A stretch of DNA of 64,000 nt from Mermis nigrescens (taxonomy: Eukaryota > Nematoda > Enoplea > Mermithida > Mermithidae), in NCBI GenBank assembly GCA_036768485.1, contig JAVLUZ010000149.1, positions 124,001 through 188,000 of the forward strand, written 5' to 3'. The position numbers and the translations under genes were made by a program. Numbering within the stretch: position 1 is the stretch's first letter; each line of letters starts with the position of its first letter. The notes under the pieces were generated by a model. That model had not been told where the DNA came from, searched no databases, and saw nothing but the letters and a program-made list of their open reading frames with translations. Positions 38,956 through 50,262 of the stretch are shown here, one piece after another.

Positions 38956-39370
38956 TTTGTATTGAATTTACTTTTGCGATCATGTCAATAACGACAGGTT
39001 GGCTTTTTAAACTATTTGTTACGATCAGGTGGAGAGCATGCAAGAAGCAGCCGACATTATTGAATCTGCCATTTCCATCGCTTTAACAACATTAGCCTCG
39101 TTATCACGAATGACGAGGTGTACTTTGCTAAGTAAATTGAAATCTAACAGCACCCTTTTAAAGGCAGAAGCGAAATTTTCGCTTCTATGATTCTCTTAGA
39201 ACGGTAAGCATTCAACAACCGCCGCCTTACGTTCCCACGTTTCTTTATCAATAAAATGAACCATAATCGCCGTATAAGCATTCATGGCTGCAGAGCTTCA
39301 CATATCCGTTGTTATCGAACAAAACTCTAAACGCTCGGTGCTGTATTTATGCTATTTTGGTATCACTCAA
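38956..39370 (-). pseudogene. hAT transposase fragment in element H
   Basis: Minus-strand translation shows FCSITTDM followed by TGA where hAT transposases have Trp (TTDxW, first catalytic Asp). It continues with AYTAIMVHFIDKETWERK, then FAFKR-like helices, and KVHLVIRDNEANVVKAM, which fits the second catalytic Asp block (tDNaxN). Past another stop and frameshift, LHLIVTNSLKSQPVVIDMI fits the 'HxLnLxv.d.l' block. The fragment is cut off where the reverse G element was inserted. It identifies H as hAT. The N-terminal BED finger and C-terminal dimerisation part are not seen. Confidence 0.82.
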
Positions 39371-39859
39371 AAATGCAAAATTAAAAAACTCGGTTCCTCG
39401 GCCATTTTTCACCTTACCCTCGGCCGAGGCCGAGGGATCTGAAAGAAGACCGAGGATTACCGAGGCCGAGGCCTCGTCCGATCCCTAGCTTAGAGTACCT
39501 TTTATTCGATGTAAATCGGGCAGCAGGTTTCTATCCGACAAGTATTGCTCCCATTTCCTTAATATGTTTAAATTTAAATAAAAATTACATAGTACCGAAA
39601 GCCTGACAATTTATTAGCCCTACTTCTTAATTGATTCACGTTGAAGCTGAAAACCATCCTGGTTTAATACGAATTTACAAAAAACTAATCTGCAGAGCAG
39701 GCAGATAAGAACCAGAATTGTTTTTCAATTTATCTCTTGCTATTTTTCAGATTGTACCATTAGCAGACTGTATATTATTTATCTCGTTACATGTATTATG
39801 TGCGTATGCTACGTGTAAAAAGTCAAAATTGGAACTGACATATCGATCATATGTACATA

Positions 39860-40216
39860 CATGGGCGTAGGCAGGGGGCGGGGGGGCGGCCGTTCCTTCT
39901 TTAGCACAAAAATTATTTTGGAAAGGTAAGGAAATGCATGAAAATTGGCATCATTTTATCGAAAATTCTCAAAATTTTCAGAATCATAATCTTCGTTAAT
40001 TGAGGCCCAAGCGCGGCCAAAAAGCGTAATTTTTTATAGCTTATCAGGAGAAAATAAAATTTTCTCGAAGAAATTGAATTTTATGAGCTTAACGGATAGA
40101 GCATGTTCGCAAACGTCAGAAAATGCACTTTATTTGGCGCCCCGGCGAACATATCCCTTAATATAGGGTCACCAATTTTGGACCGCCCCCCTTAAAAAAT
40201 CCTGCCTACGCCCCTG
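39860..40216. mobile_element. Element O, hAT-like MITE
   Basis: 357 bp, CATGGGCGTAGGCAGG to CCTGCCTACGCCCCTG, with perfect duplications tgtacata (39852-39859, 40217-40224). Confidence 0.9.
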
Positions 40217-40224
40217 TGTACATA

Positions 40225-40718
40225 TATGTATGTAGTTATGTACATGTTGCTGAATAGCCAGTTTTGAATTTTCCACGAAAATAAGACTTGCCGCTTTTAT
40301 CAAAAGCAGAGCATGAAGGAAGCGTTTTATTCAATGTAAAATCTGCGAACTTATTTTTCTGAATTAATCATTAAAAATGCCAAAAAAATCTAAACTAAGA
40401 GACAAAGTTGTGGGCTCTATTACCAAATTAATAACTCAATGTGTTCTCTAATCGTTCATTATAAATAGGTGCCTAATTGGAAAGTGGCAAATATTTGAAA
40501 ATGTTTCGATCAGGCGCATAAATACAAACATTCATATGAATAATATGTAAATTAAAATCACATTTGTCATTTCACGTAAATCTTCTAGTCAAAAAATCTT
40601 TTGTTTTTAATCTTTTTAATTTTAATTCTTTTTGTTCAATCTTTTTAATATTTTTTGTGGTCTCTTTTGCTCGTGCCATTTCTTCAATCATTTCCGCATC
40701 TTCGTTAAATGCTTTAAG
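40225..40718. other. PPP6C intron 2, unassigned 3' part
   Basis: AT-rich. A T-rich tract at 40600-40700 precedes the acceptor gctttaAG. The two short frames here (one on each strand) show no known motif. Confidence 0.55.
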
Positions 40719-40984
40719 GTGTATGGTTTTATGGACGAGACACTTAACAAATACGGCCACAGTGGCATTTGGCGTCTGTGCTGCCAACTGTTTGATCTTC
40801 TTCCTTTAGGAGCTCTTATAGACAATGAATTTTATTGTGTACACGGGGGCTTGTCGCCCTACGTCAAAACATTAGATGCCATATCACTGATTGATCGTGA
40901 TAAGGAGATACCTCATCAAGGCCCATTCTGCGATATTATGTGGTCAGACCCAGAAGACATCGAATCGTGGGCCATTAGTCCGAG
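40719..40984 (+). CDS. PPP6C: PPP6C exon 3 (residues 122-210, last codon split)
   Basis: Begins VYGF after acceptor ...ctttaAG. Contains CVHGGLSP (His metal ligand), EIPHQGPFCD and MWSDPEDIESWAISPR. Ends with two bases of an Arg codon at donor GAG|GTGGGC, phase 2. FMDETLNKYGHSGIWRL replaces the usual YDEC/KYGN wording of the family, an unusual local divergence, but the catalytic His is kept. Confidence 0.96.
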
Positions 40985-41105
40985 GTGGGCCAAGAACACA
41001 CAAACACACTAGCATTGGATATTCCCCCCTACCAGGACTTTTGAGAAGCATATCCACTAAGCGATTGTCCGAACAATGAGAAAGCGTCAAACGAGTTCTG
41101 TCTGA

Positions 41106-41385
41106 CCAGTTTTTTTTGTACAAGATTCGTTTGTACATGTACATACAAAGATGGTCCCTTAAAGTCTTTGTACATTTTGTACACACAAACTGTAATATGG
41201 TACGGTAGCGATTTTAGTGTGGTAAAACAGAGTTGCTCGACCTTTGGTAGTGTATTTTAGCAAATTTCTGGTTTTCTGAGGGCAAAAAGACCTAAGAATA
41301 GTCTTGAAACGGCGCCGAGAATTTTGACATTTCTTCTTTCCAAATGCAATTTCTGTCATTATAAAGATATATAGAACACGTTTTT
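41106..41385. mobile_element. Element G copy, truncated
   Basis: CAGTTTTTTTTGTACAAG and GTACATGTACATACAAAG near the left end, then the shared G interior. Homology ends near 41385 and no right terminus is visible. Confidence 0.75.
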
Positions 41386-42051
41386 CTTCCATTGTTTCGT
41401 ATGCATTTTATGTTTACAGGTTATTTCATCATTCTTGTTGACATTATTTTCATGCAAATATAACCATAAATATTCATGAAAAACAAAATACGTCGAATTA
41501 AGTACCAAAACTTGACACTAAATAGGTAGGAAAATTACTCATTCACCCCCCCTACCCTCTTAGGAAACTTGGTTTACCCTCACAGAACTTTTGACCGCGT
41601 GCTTGTGTGGCCACGAACAATGTAAAATTAATCAAATTCTATTCCACAACTTTTCATTTGTAGTTTGCGAACTGTAGGCCTGAACTGATCATCATTATTT
41701 TTCCAGAATTTAGAAAGAACGTTTGCTATAATTGATCTGTAATTTCGTTTAATGAATCAAAAATTCCATTTCCTTGTCAATGGCTTGTTCCTATTTGGTT
41801 TATAGAGCTAGAACTTGATAATTCACTATCATAAAATTTTCAGTTGGTATTCTCACTCATTAGATAACGGTGCAGATTTTTAAGGTCTGCATAATACGAT
41901 TGATTAGATTAGTCGTTGGATTACTTAAAAGTCGCATTTTCAGTACACTTAACGAAATGAAACCTGAAGAATTAAACGTTTTAAAAAGTTGCTGGCATAT
42001 TTCCAGAATTCGCGAAAATAATGCTAATAAGCTGATGCCTTGCCTGTTATT
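41386..42051. other. PPP6C intron 3, unassigned part
   Basis: No gene or clear repeat edge recognised. Confidence 0.5.
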
Positions 42052-44358
42052 CAGACATGTAACAGGAGGATGGGGGATCGCCCCCACCAAAGTTGGTCGT
42101 CTTTCCAAAGCCAGAAATTGTTTGACCCCCACCCCCGATTTTTGGAAAAACTTGGCGATTTTTGGAAAAACTTGGCGATTTTTGGCCGTCTTTAGGTGTT
42201 TTTTTTGGCTATTTTTGGCCAAAAATTTGAGTTCATTCAATTTACTTCCCCCAAAAAATGGCCGGGGACCCAGTGATCGACCGGGTACCCGGGCCCGGAC
42301 CGGGCCCGGCCGGTCATAGCAGGCCCGGGCCCGGCTGAAAACCACCGGGCCTCAACCGGGCCTCAAATAATTATCGTTAATATTTTAGACGTTTACTATT
42401 TCAGCTATTGTCCATACTTCTTATGAATTTGCTATAGCCTGTGATTCTATTTAAATCCATTTGCCTTACTTCTGCCCACCTGTTCATTATCTTCTGCCCA
42501 CCTGCTCATCACCTTTTGATTGAATGTAAGTAACGTTATGTACCTATAATAAAACTGAGTTTTTCGACCTTTAATAGTGTAGCCAAGCTAATTTATGGGT
42601 TTCTGAATATCAGAAATACAAAAATGTTAATCAGCGCGAAACGCCGAAAATTTTTGAAATTTTTTCCGTTTTCATTTAGAATTTACGGTCTTTTAATTGA
42701 CAAACAGTTCGGAAATCATAAGTGGTGCAAAGCACCAAGGAATTTAGTAATCTTTTACTGTCCTTAACATTTTGTAGCCTGTGAATACTAATATTCTGTG
42801 TTATTTTGCCAGATTTAGGCTATTAAACGCAATGCTGAAGCTTTACAAAAAGAAGAAACAATAAGCAGCGGTGCTATGCGCCGGAAAATTTTGACGTTTT
42901 AGCTCTTTAAACTCAATTTATACCGCTTAAATCATACAGAACAGACAAATTTATTCGAGCAAACCCTTTTTCCTTTTCGTCCTCCCAAAAATCTCGTTGC
43001 ACATGTACAACGAGATTTTACGGCGGGGGGGGTCTGCGGTGGCGCGCTCAATCGCTCCCTGGAAAATTTTGTAAAAAAAGCACTTTAATGTTTAATACTA
43101 TCGCTAAAATTTTCGCAAAATCGGCCAAATCTCGGTTCTGAATTAAGCCCAAAACACTTAAAATTGATGAACTCCTACATTGTACAAGATTTCTGAGCTG
43201 AAATGCGCTTTTAGACCTCTGCTTAGTATAAAGCGCAGTAAAGGGTGCTGCCAATAAGATATAAAAAAGATGTATCAATGACAATTTTGTTCTTATCGTT
43301 TTCAAGCCCATTTGTGGCCTTCTTATTAGCATGATATGATTCAAAAAACAGAAAATGCGCAAAAACATAAGAAAATTTGACCATCCCTTATATTTAAAAT
43401 AGGATTATGTGCCCTGTCTTTGTAAAGAAAGACAAACAAAGCAAAGAATAGACAAACTGGTACACAATCATTTTCACACATTTACTGTTATGCTCAACAA
43501 GCATGCGCAGTTTCATTCAACGAACAAATAGAGCAATAAATCGCTAAAGTGATGTGAATTGATCGATTATTATAGCTAATTCAAGCTTTTGAACTCATTG
43601 GATCTGTATAACAATAAATATAATAAAGACTCGGCGCGAAGCGCTGGGAAATATTTGATGTTTTTGCCTTTTTGAACTTAATTTTCTGGACACAATTATT
43701 ACACTAGAAAAATCAACAAAATTTGTGAAAAATTTCGGGGGGAATGTGCTCCCAATGCCCCCTGGCTACGCCTATGGCTTCAATTAGTGTCCTATCCTAT
43801 ACACTATACAATTTCAATTGACGTCAATGTACCTTATAGTTTGAGTTCTAAAATCCAAATAGCATATCTTCTATCCGACCTTATCATAGTCACTGTTAGG
43901 CCTGAATGCATAAATTTAATGCTCAATTTCCTTTAAATATCTACATGAAACCTTGTGCTTTTTCAAACCGTGTTCTAGTTGCACGTGCAATTTAATAATG
44001 GAATTGTGCACTATTGTATTAAAAACTTTGTTCTTGCTTGAATAATGCTACCAAAATCCTTGCTAACTACTTAATTTATTTTTAGAAAGTTTGAATAATT
44101 AACATAGCTTAGAATTTAAAAATCTTCTTGACACAGCAGTAAGCCTTGCGTTTGACAAATAACAAAATGTAAAATTGGTCTATATATGTATCTTATGCAT
44201 AACATTATATTGGAAGCAAGGCATGTTGTTTGTTAGTATGTATGTAAGCCCTGGCCCGGGCCTGGTACCAAGCCCGGCAGCAAAGCCCGGGCCCGGTTTT
44301 TTTGAGCCCGGTCGATCACTGCGGGGACCCCCCAAAATTTTGAGCCGTTACACGCCTG
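42052..44358. mobile_element. MITE B copy 3, interrupted by element C
   Basis: Left part 42052-42270 (CAGACATGTAACAGG...) and right part 44330-44358 (...GAGCCGTTACACGCCTG). Outer flanks ctgttatt / ctgttact agree at 7 of 8. Confidence 0.82.
42271..44321. mobile_element. Element C copy 1, hAT-like
   Basis: 2,051 bp, CAGTGATCGACCGGG to CCCGGTCGATCACTG, CCCGGGCCCGG repeats at both ends. Perfect 8-bp duplication cggggacc (42263-42270, 44322-44329). Inside, about 42525-43776 is an element E missing its left end. No coding capacity recognised. Confidence 0.93.
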
Positions 44359-45298
44359 CTGTTACTCACTAACTAAATTTGCTCATAGAGTAAAATTTGT
44401 TGGAAAAAATTCTTTTAATTGAATCACGCTTTGGTAGTTTTTGTTCAATTCAAATGAAAATTTCAGGCATAGCGCTTAGATAAATTTGTATGATGTACTA
44501 CTGTTACGACTTGGTAACAAAAGAAAAGAACCGATTAGGTTTTGATGCTTTATTAGGAGAAAAATAAACAAAGAATAGGTAAGTACGTTAATTTGAATGT
44601 ATAATTTACGAAACGCGAATCATTTACCGGTTAGACATATGTCGTTTGCTCGTCTCGATTGTTAACGCCTTAATTTCTCTCCTTAGCTCCGAAAAACTGT
44701 TCAACTCTTATAACGTCCGATTATTCCGTTTGCTAAAGTTTACTCGCTCCTTCCGATCCGATCCGACTGCCTCTGATTTCTGATCGCGTTACTAACTCAA
44801 CTATTTCGCTTCCTTCTCTCGTCTTCAATGAGAGAAGGTAGCGAAATAGTTGAGTTAGTTCGTCATTTTTTTCCAAGTTTTACTTAGTATCTTAATTTAG
44901 CTTGCCTCGAAGAGCTTATGCTTTGTTAGGGCGTTGACTGTGGCCCTCTCCTACTTTGGTATATGTAAGTTCTCGCTTGACTCGTTTACGATCAAGATGT
45001 TGACTCCAAAATACGTCAGCCTTTGTACAGTTTTAGATTAAAGTGTTTTGACGGATTATGTGACTGAGTAGCATGTTCGCTCACTCGTTGAAGCTAAAAC
45101 GTTTCGACGAGCTTTTCTAAAATATCTTACGAATACATTTGAAAATTATAGGCGCGCGGAAGATAAAAAGATTGAATACAGTAAGAAAATGTTTGGCTAC
45201 TTAGAAAAAGAAAAGCTTTTAAAAAGATACATAAATCACTCTTTTGTCTCACTACCTTTGTTTGATATGATACTATGCGGTCGTGCTAATGGATGGGC
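44359..45298. other. PPP6C intron 3, unassigned part with a long hairpin
   Basis: No gene recognised. Apart from the hairpin at 44791-44859 nothing stands out. Confidence 0.5.
44791..44859 (+). other. Near-perfect 30-bp hairpin with 9-nt loop
   Basis: The left arm 44791-44820 starts ACTAACTCAACTATTTCGCT. The right arm 44830-44859 is its reverse complement with one mismatch. The loop is gtcttcaat. Could be a hairpin RNA precursor, the core of a small palindromic insertion, or a fold-back replication scar. It is too perfectly paired for a typical animal microRNA. Confidence 0.9.
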
Positions 45299-45710
45299 CA
45301 TACATGTCACAGGGGGTGGGGGGATCCGCCACCCAAAGTCGGACTTCCCCCTCATCCATACCTGGGCGTGGGGGGTTTGGAGGGTATGCACACCCCCATA
45401 AACCAAAATAACCCCCGATAATTCAATTATTAAATTATTTTGTTATTTCGCCATACCACCATTTTTAAGGCCATTTTTTTTACCTTTGAAAAGATCTTGC
45501 ACCCCTCCCCCCATAACTTTGGTGCTGCCTACCTGTGCCCTCATCCCCCCGAAGCCAGAAAGTTTTTGACCCCCCCCCCCCTCCCGATTTTTGGAAAAAA
45601 TTGAAATTTTTGGCCGTTTTTAGGCATTTTTTGGCCAAAAATTTGAGGTCATTCACCCCCCCCCTAAAAATGGCCGTACCCCTATCCGATTTCGAGCCGT
45701 TACATGTATG
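45299..45710. mobile_element. MITE B copy 4, interrupted by MITE A
   Basis: CATACATGTCACAGGGGG to GAGCCGTTACATGTATG. Flanks ggatgggc / gtttgggc (6 of 8). Contains A copy 8. Confidence 0.82.
45357..45537 (-). mobile_element. MITE A copy 8, internally shortened, nested in B
   Basis: 181 bp, reverse orientation, CATACCTGGGCGTGG to CTGCCTACCTGTG. Perfect duplications ccctcatc (45349-45356, 45538-45545). Confidence 0.92.
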
Positions 45711-45961
45711 GTTTGGGCTTTAGTATCCCAAGGTCCAGAGTTGAGGGAGGCATGAAATCTCAAAAGGGGAGACCAGTAAATTAAGTGGTGTATTATTATT
45801 AGCCGACACTATTTTTTGTACGAGCTTTTTTGTGCATGTACAAAGATTTCCGGAAAGGTCTTCGTATTAGCGAGTGAATTTTCGAAGATATATTATATAA
45901 ATATATCTTTAAACATACACATTTTTACATACTTAAGCTGCGACCGGCATGCAGTCCTAAA

Positions 45962-46330
45962 CAGTGTTTTTTGTACTAGGTACCTTTGTACATGTACAAA
46001 GATGGTGCCCAAATCTCTTTGTACATTATGTACATGCAAATTTTTGTATACTATAATATGGTACAGTAGCGATTTTAGTGTGGTAAAACAGGGTTTTTCG
46101 ACCTTTGGTAGTGTATTATAGCTAATTTTCATTCCAAATACAAATTTTACCATTCTAAGGATATATAGGACAGAAAATTACTGATTTCGGCGCGAAGCGC
46201 TGAAAATTTTCTGGAATTTTACACCTTTTTACAGTTTTTGTCTTCCCAAAAATCTTAGAATATGTACAAAGATGGTCCTGAAAAGTCTTTGTACATCGGG
46301 AAAAATCTTCGCCGAATACAAAAAAACGTG
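45962..46330. mobile_element. Element G copy 7
   Basis: 369 bp, CAGTGTTTTTTGTACTAGG to GAATACAAAAAAACGTG. Flanks gtcctaaa / gtccttaa (7 of 8). GCGAAGC at 46192. A further G fragment lies at about 45810-45895. Confidence 0.85.
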
Positions 46331-46900
46331 GTCCTTAATGTGATAATTCGGCCTGAATTTAGTTGGTCATATTAGTTCGGCGCGAATCGCCGAAATTTTT
46401 ATGAGTTTTTCATGGAATTTACACATAAAACTCGACTGAGAAAGCTAAAAAAACTTATACTACAAAATCATAAATATTACAGAAATTGTAATATGCCAAT
46501 TAAATCTTGTAATAAGCACCACTGCGCTTATAAATCCAAAACAACATCAAGATAAATTAGTCAATTTTATCTTTGAACGGCAAAAACAGTGCAAAGTTAT
46601 TAAATAGTACTTATTTTTTGCATAAAATTTTTAAAAACAGTAGAAATTGATACAAAAGATATTTGAATCTTCAAAGATGCATAGATTACACAAAGATTGA
46701 TTTTTGAGTGTTTAATGCCTCTGATTGAATCTAAATACAGTATATTAGCGATATTTTGCGCGAAGCGCTGAAAAATTTTTGGAATTTCCCTAAAAAATAC
46801 TGAAAAACGTTAGAATTAATATCACTTTGCCCCAGAAAGTATTTTAAAATTGTATAAAAATGGCTCCAAAAATAAATGCACGAGCCGAAATCGATTTTAG
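46331..46900. other. PPP6C intron 3, old repeat sequence
   Basis: Contains two more copies of the GGCGCGAAtCGCC-type motif (46380, 46760), so it probably derives from G/E-like elements, but no ends are visible. Confidence 0.5.
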
Positions 46901-47665
46901 GCGTAAAGATGCATTTTTTGGCCATTTTTAGGTGCGTTTTCGTGATTTTCGGCTAAAAATTGGTCATTTGCCTCACCCCTAAAAATGGCCGAAAACCATA
47001 CGTGTAACAGGGGGCTTTGGGGATTCCTTACCCAGGGTTGGACGTCCTCTGAACACCCCTCCCCCAACGTCAGAAAATCTTGATCTACCCTCCTCCATTT
47101 TTGGGGAAAACTTGCGCTTTTTGGCCATTTTTAGGTGTTTTTGCCACTTTTAGTCAAAAATCGAAGCCGCTTACTCCCCCTCTCTAAAAATGGCCGAGAA
47201 ATATACATGTAACAGGGGTTTGGGCTATCCCCCACGTTTTTAAGCCCCAAACCCCCTTTAAAGTCAGAAAATTTTTGACCACCCTCCCCCATTTTAGGCT
47301 ATTTTCAGGTGTTTTTGCCATTGTTGACCTAAAATTAGAGTCGCTAACCAGTGATCGATCGGGTACCCGGGCCCGGCCGGTCATAGCAGGCCCGGGCCCG
47401 GCTGAAAAATCGTTAATATTTTAGACGTTTACTATTTCAGCTGTTGTCCTTTTTTTATGAATTTGCTAGCCTTTGATTCTATTCAAATTCATTTGCCTTA
47501 CTTCTGCCCACCAACTCATTATCATATACTTGTCAACTTTATATGTGCATTCATCTTCTTTACAACGCTTCAATCAGAGGCGTAGCCAGGATTTTGGTTC
47601 GGGGGGCATACACAAAAACATTTTTTAAGACTTATTTTGCATTGAATGTTAGTAACTTTATGTAC

Positions 47666-49389
47666 CAGTGATCGTAAGGGGTCAGATTTTCACCCCCGAT
47701 TGGGGTCGGGGTCGGGGATGAAAAACCCCGGTTTTCGGGGTCGGGGTCGGGGTTGAAGATTAACAATTAACATTGCATGATTACAAACGATACCTTCACT
47801 TGTTTGTAGAGCATACTAATAAAGCTGGTTATGTTCAACATTTTATTTTCATTCCAAGTTCAAGCATGGTTTTAGCAATTTAGCATTACTTTCAATTTTA
47901 ATCACTAATCGCTCTCGCTTTTTCGTATTCTTCCACAGTATTTTCATAACGGTTTTCTATGGCGCACTGATTGTAGAGGAGCCAATGACGCGAAGCGTCG
48001 AAAATTTTCGGAATTTTTACCGTTTTCATGTAGAATTTACGCCTTTTTATTGACAAACAGTTCGGAAATCATAAGTGGCGCAAAGCATCAAGAAATTCAG
48101 TCATATTTTACCGCCCTAAGACAATAATCGGCGGTGCTAAGCGCAGGAAAATTTTGACGTTTTTACTCTTTAAACTCAATTTATACCGCTTAAATCATAC
48201 AGAACAGAGAAACTAATTGCGGTGCGAAGCGCCGAAAATTTTTAAAAATTCCTAATCCTTTTACCTTTTTTGTCCTCCTAAAAATCTCTGTCAACATGTA
48301 GAACGAGATTGTACGGCTGGGGGTCTGGGGTGGCGCGCTCAAGCGCCACCAGCAAGGTCCAGAGCAGAACCCCCGAAAATTTTGTAAAAAAGCACTCTAA
48401 TTTTTAATTAGTAAAGTTAAAATTTTCGCAAATTGGCAAAATCTCGGTTCTGAATTAAGTCAAAAAAAAAGTTAAAATTGATGAACACCTACACTGCACA
48501 AAACTTCTGAGCTGAAATGCGTTTTTCGACCTCTGCTAAGTATGTAGCGCAGCAACGGGTCGCAAGAAAGATGTATCAATGAGAATTTTGTTCTTACCAT
48601 TTTCAGGCCCATTTGTGGCCTTCTTATTAACTAGTTCAGAAAACAGAAAATGCGCAAAAACACAAGAAAATTTGGCCTTTCCTTTCATTTAAAATAGAAT
48701 TATGTTTCCTTGTAAAGAAAGATAAACAAAGCAGAGAATAGATAAATTGGTACGCAAACATTTTCGCACTTTTACTATCATGTTCAACAAGCATGTGCAG
48801 TTTCATTCAATGAACTAATAGTGCATTAAATCACTAAAGTGCTGCGAAGTGCTGGATTATTTTAACAGATTCAAGCTTTTAAATTCATTGGATCTATATA
48901 ACAATAAATAATAATGACTCGGCGCGAAGCGCCGGAAAATTTTGACGTTTGTGCCTTTTTAAACTCAATGTTCTGGACACATTGCGCCAGAAAAATTAAC
49001 ATAATTTCTGAAAAATTCCGGGAGGCATGTGCCACCATCCCCCAACGGCTACGCCTGTGATTCCGCAGTAATTTCGGCGCACTTCATAATGGGAAATATG
49101 CGAACATGTATGTACGTCCTAATAACATGGCGACCAGGCGTACTATTTATGAAATATCACGATTGTCTAGTTTAACATATTAATTTTGCTGGTGAATGAA
49201 TAGCCCTTGTTCCGAATTTATTTGCTATTTATACAATTCTTCTATGTATCAACAAATAAAATGCTATATTTCACCCCGAAAAAAGGTTCAACCCCGACTC
49301 GAAAAATCATGCCCCCGGTCGGGGGTCGGGGTCGGGGTTTAGGCCGGGGTTTTTTCGGGGTCGGGGTCGGGATCCCCGTACGATCACTG
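47666..49389. mobile_element. Element D, hAT-like, nested in E
   Basis: 1,724 bp. CAGTGATCGTAAGGGGTC to GATCCCCGTACGATCACTG, with GGGGTC repeats in both ends. Perfect 8-bp duplication ttatgtac (47658-47665, 49390-49397). The interior (about 47980-49053) is itself an E-like sequence. Confidence 0.92.
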
Positions 49390-50075
49390 TTATGTACATA
49401 TAATAAAACTGAGTTTTTCGACCTTTAGTAGTGTAGCCTAGCTAATTTATGGGTTTCTGACAATCAGAAATACAAAAATGTTAATCAGCGCGAAACGCCG
49501 GAAATTTTTGAAATCTTTACCGTTTTCATGTAGAATTTACGGTCTTTTAATTGACAAACAGTTCGGAAATCATAAGAGGCGCAAAGCACCAAGGAATTTA
49601 GTAATCTTGTACTGTCCTTAACATTTTGTAGCCTGAATACTAATATTCTGTGATATTTTGCCTGATTTAGGCTATTAAACGCAATGCTGAAGCTTTACAA
49701 AAAGAAAGAACAATAACCAGCAGCGCCATGCGTTGGAAAATTTTGACGTTTTAGCTCTTTAAACACAATTATACCGCTTAAATCATACAGAACAGACAAA
49801 TTAATTTCGGCGAACCCTTTCTCCTTTTCGTCCTCCCAAAAATCTCGCTGCACATGTACAACGAGATTTTACGTCGAGGGGGCTGCAGTGTTGCGCTCAA
49901 TCTTCCCCTAGAAAATTTTGTAAAATAAGCACTTTAATGTTAAATACTATCGCTAACATTTTCGCAAAATCGGCCAAATTTCGGTTCTAAATTGAGCCCA
50001 AAACACTTAAAATTGATGAGGTCCTACATTGTACAAGATTTCTGAGCTGAAATGCGCTTTTCGGTCTCTGCTAAA

Positions 50076-50262
50076 CAGTGGTGGATCAAGGATTTTCCTA
50101 AGGGGGGGGGGGCGGTACCCCTAAGGGGGCGGAACCGTGACTTGGGCGGAAAAATTAGCCATTTTGACCCAAAAATCGCCAAAAATCGCTCAAAAATCCT
50201 TAATTTTGCGCAATTTTTTGGGCCTATGGGGGGGGGCGGCCGCCCCCCTAAATCCGCCCCTG
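50076..50262. mobile_element. MITE F, hAT-like, nested in E
   Basis: 187 bp, CAGTGGTGGATCAAGG to AAATCCGCCCCTG. Perfect 8-bp duplication ctgctaaa (50068-50075, 50263-50270). Confidence 0.92.

Larger units (their letters stand above)
37584..39487. mobile_element. Element H, hAT transposon with transposase relic
   Basis: 1,904 bp. Ends TAGGCATCGGACGAGG and CCTCGTCCGATCCCTA with CCTCGGCCGAGG-type repeats. Perfect 8-bp duplication gcttagag (37576-37583, 39488-39495). Contains nested G elements and, at 38956-39370, a recognisable hAT transposase fragment. Confidence 0.92.
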
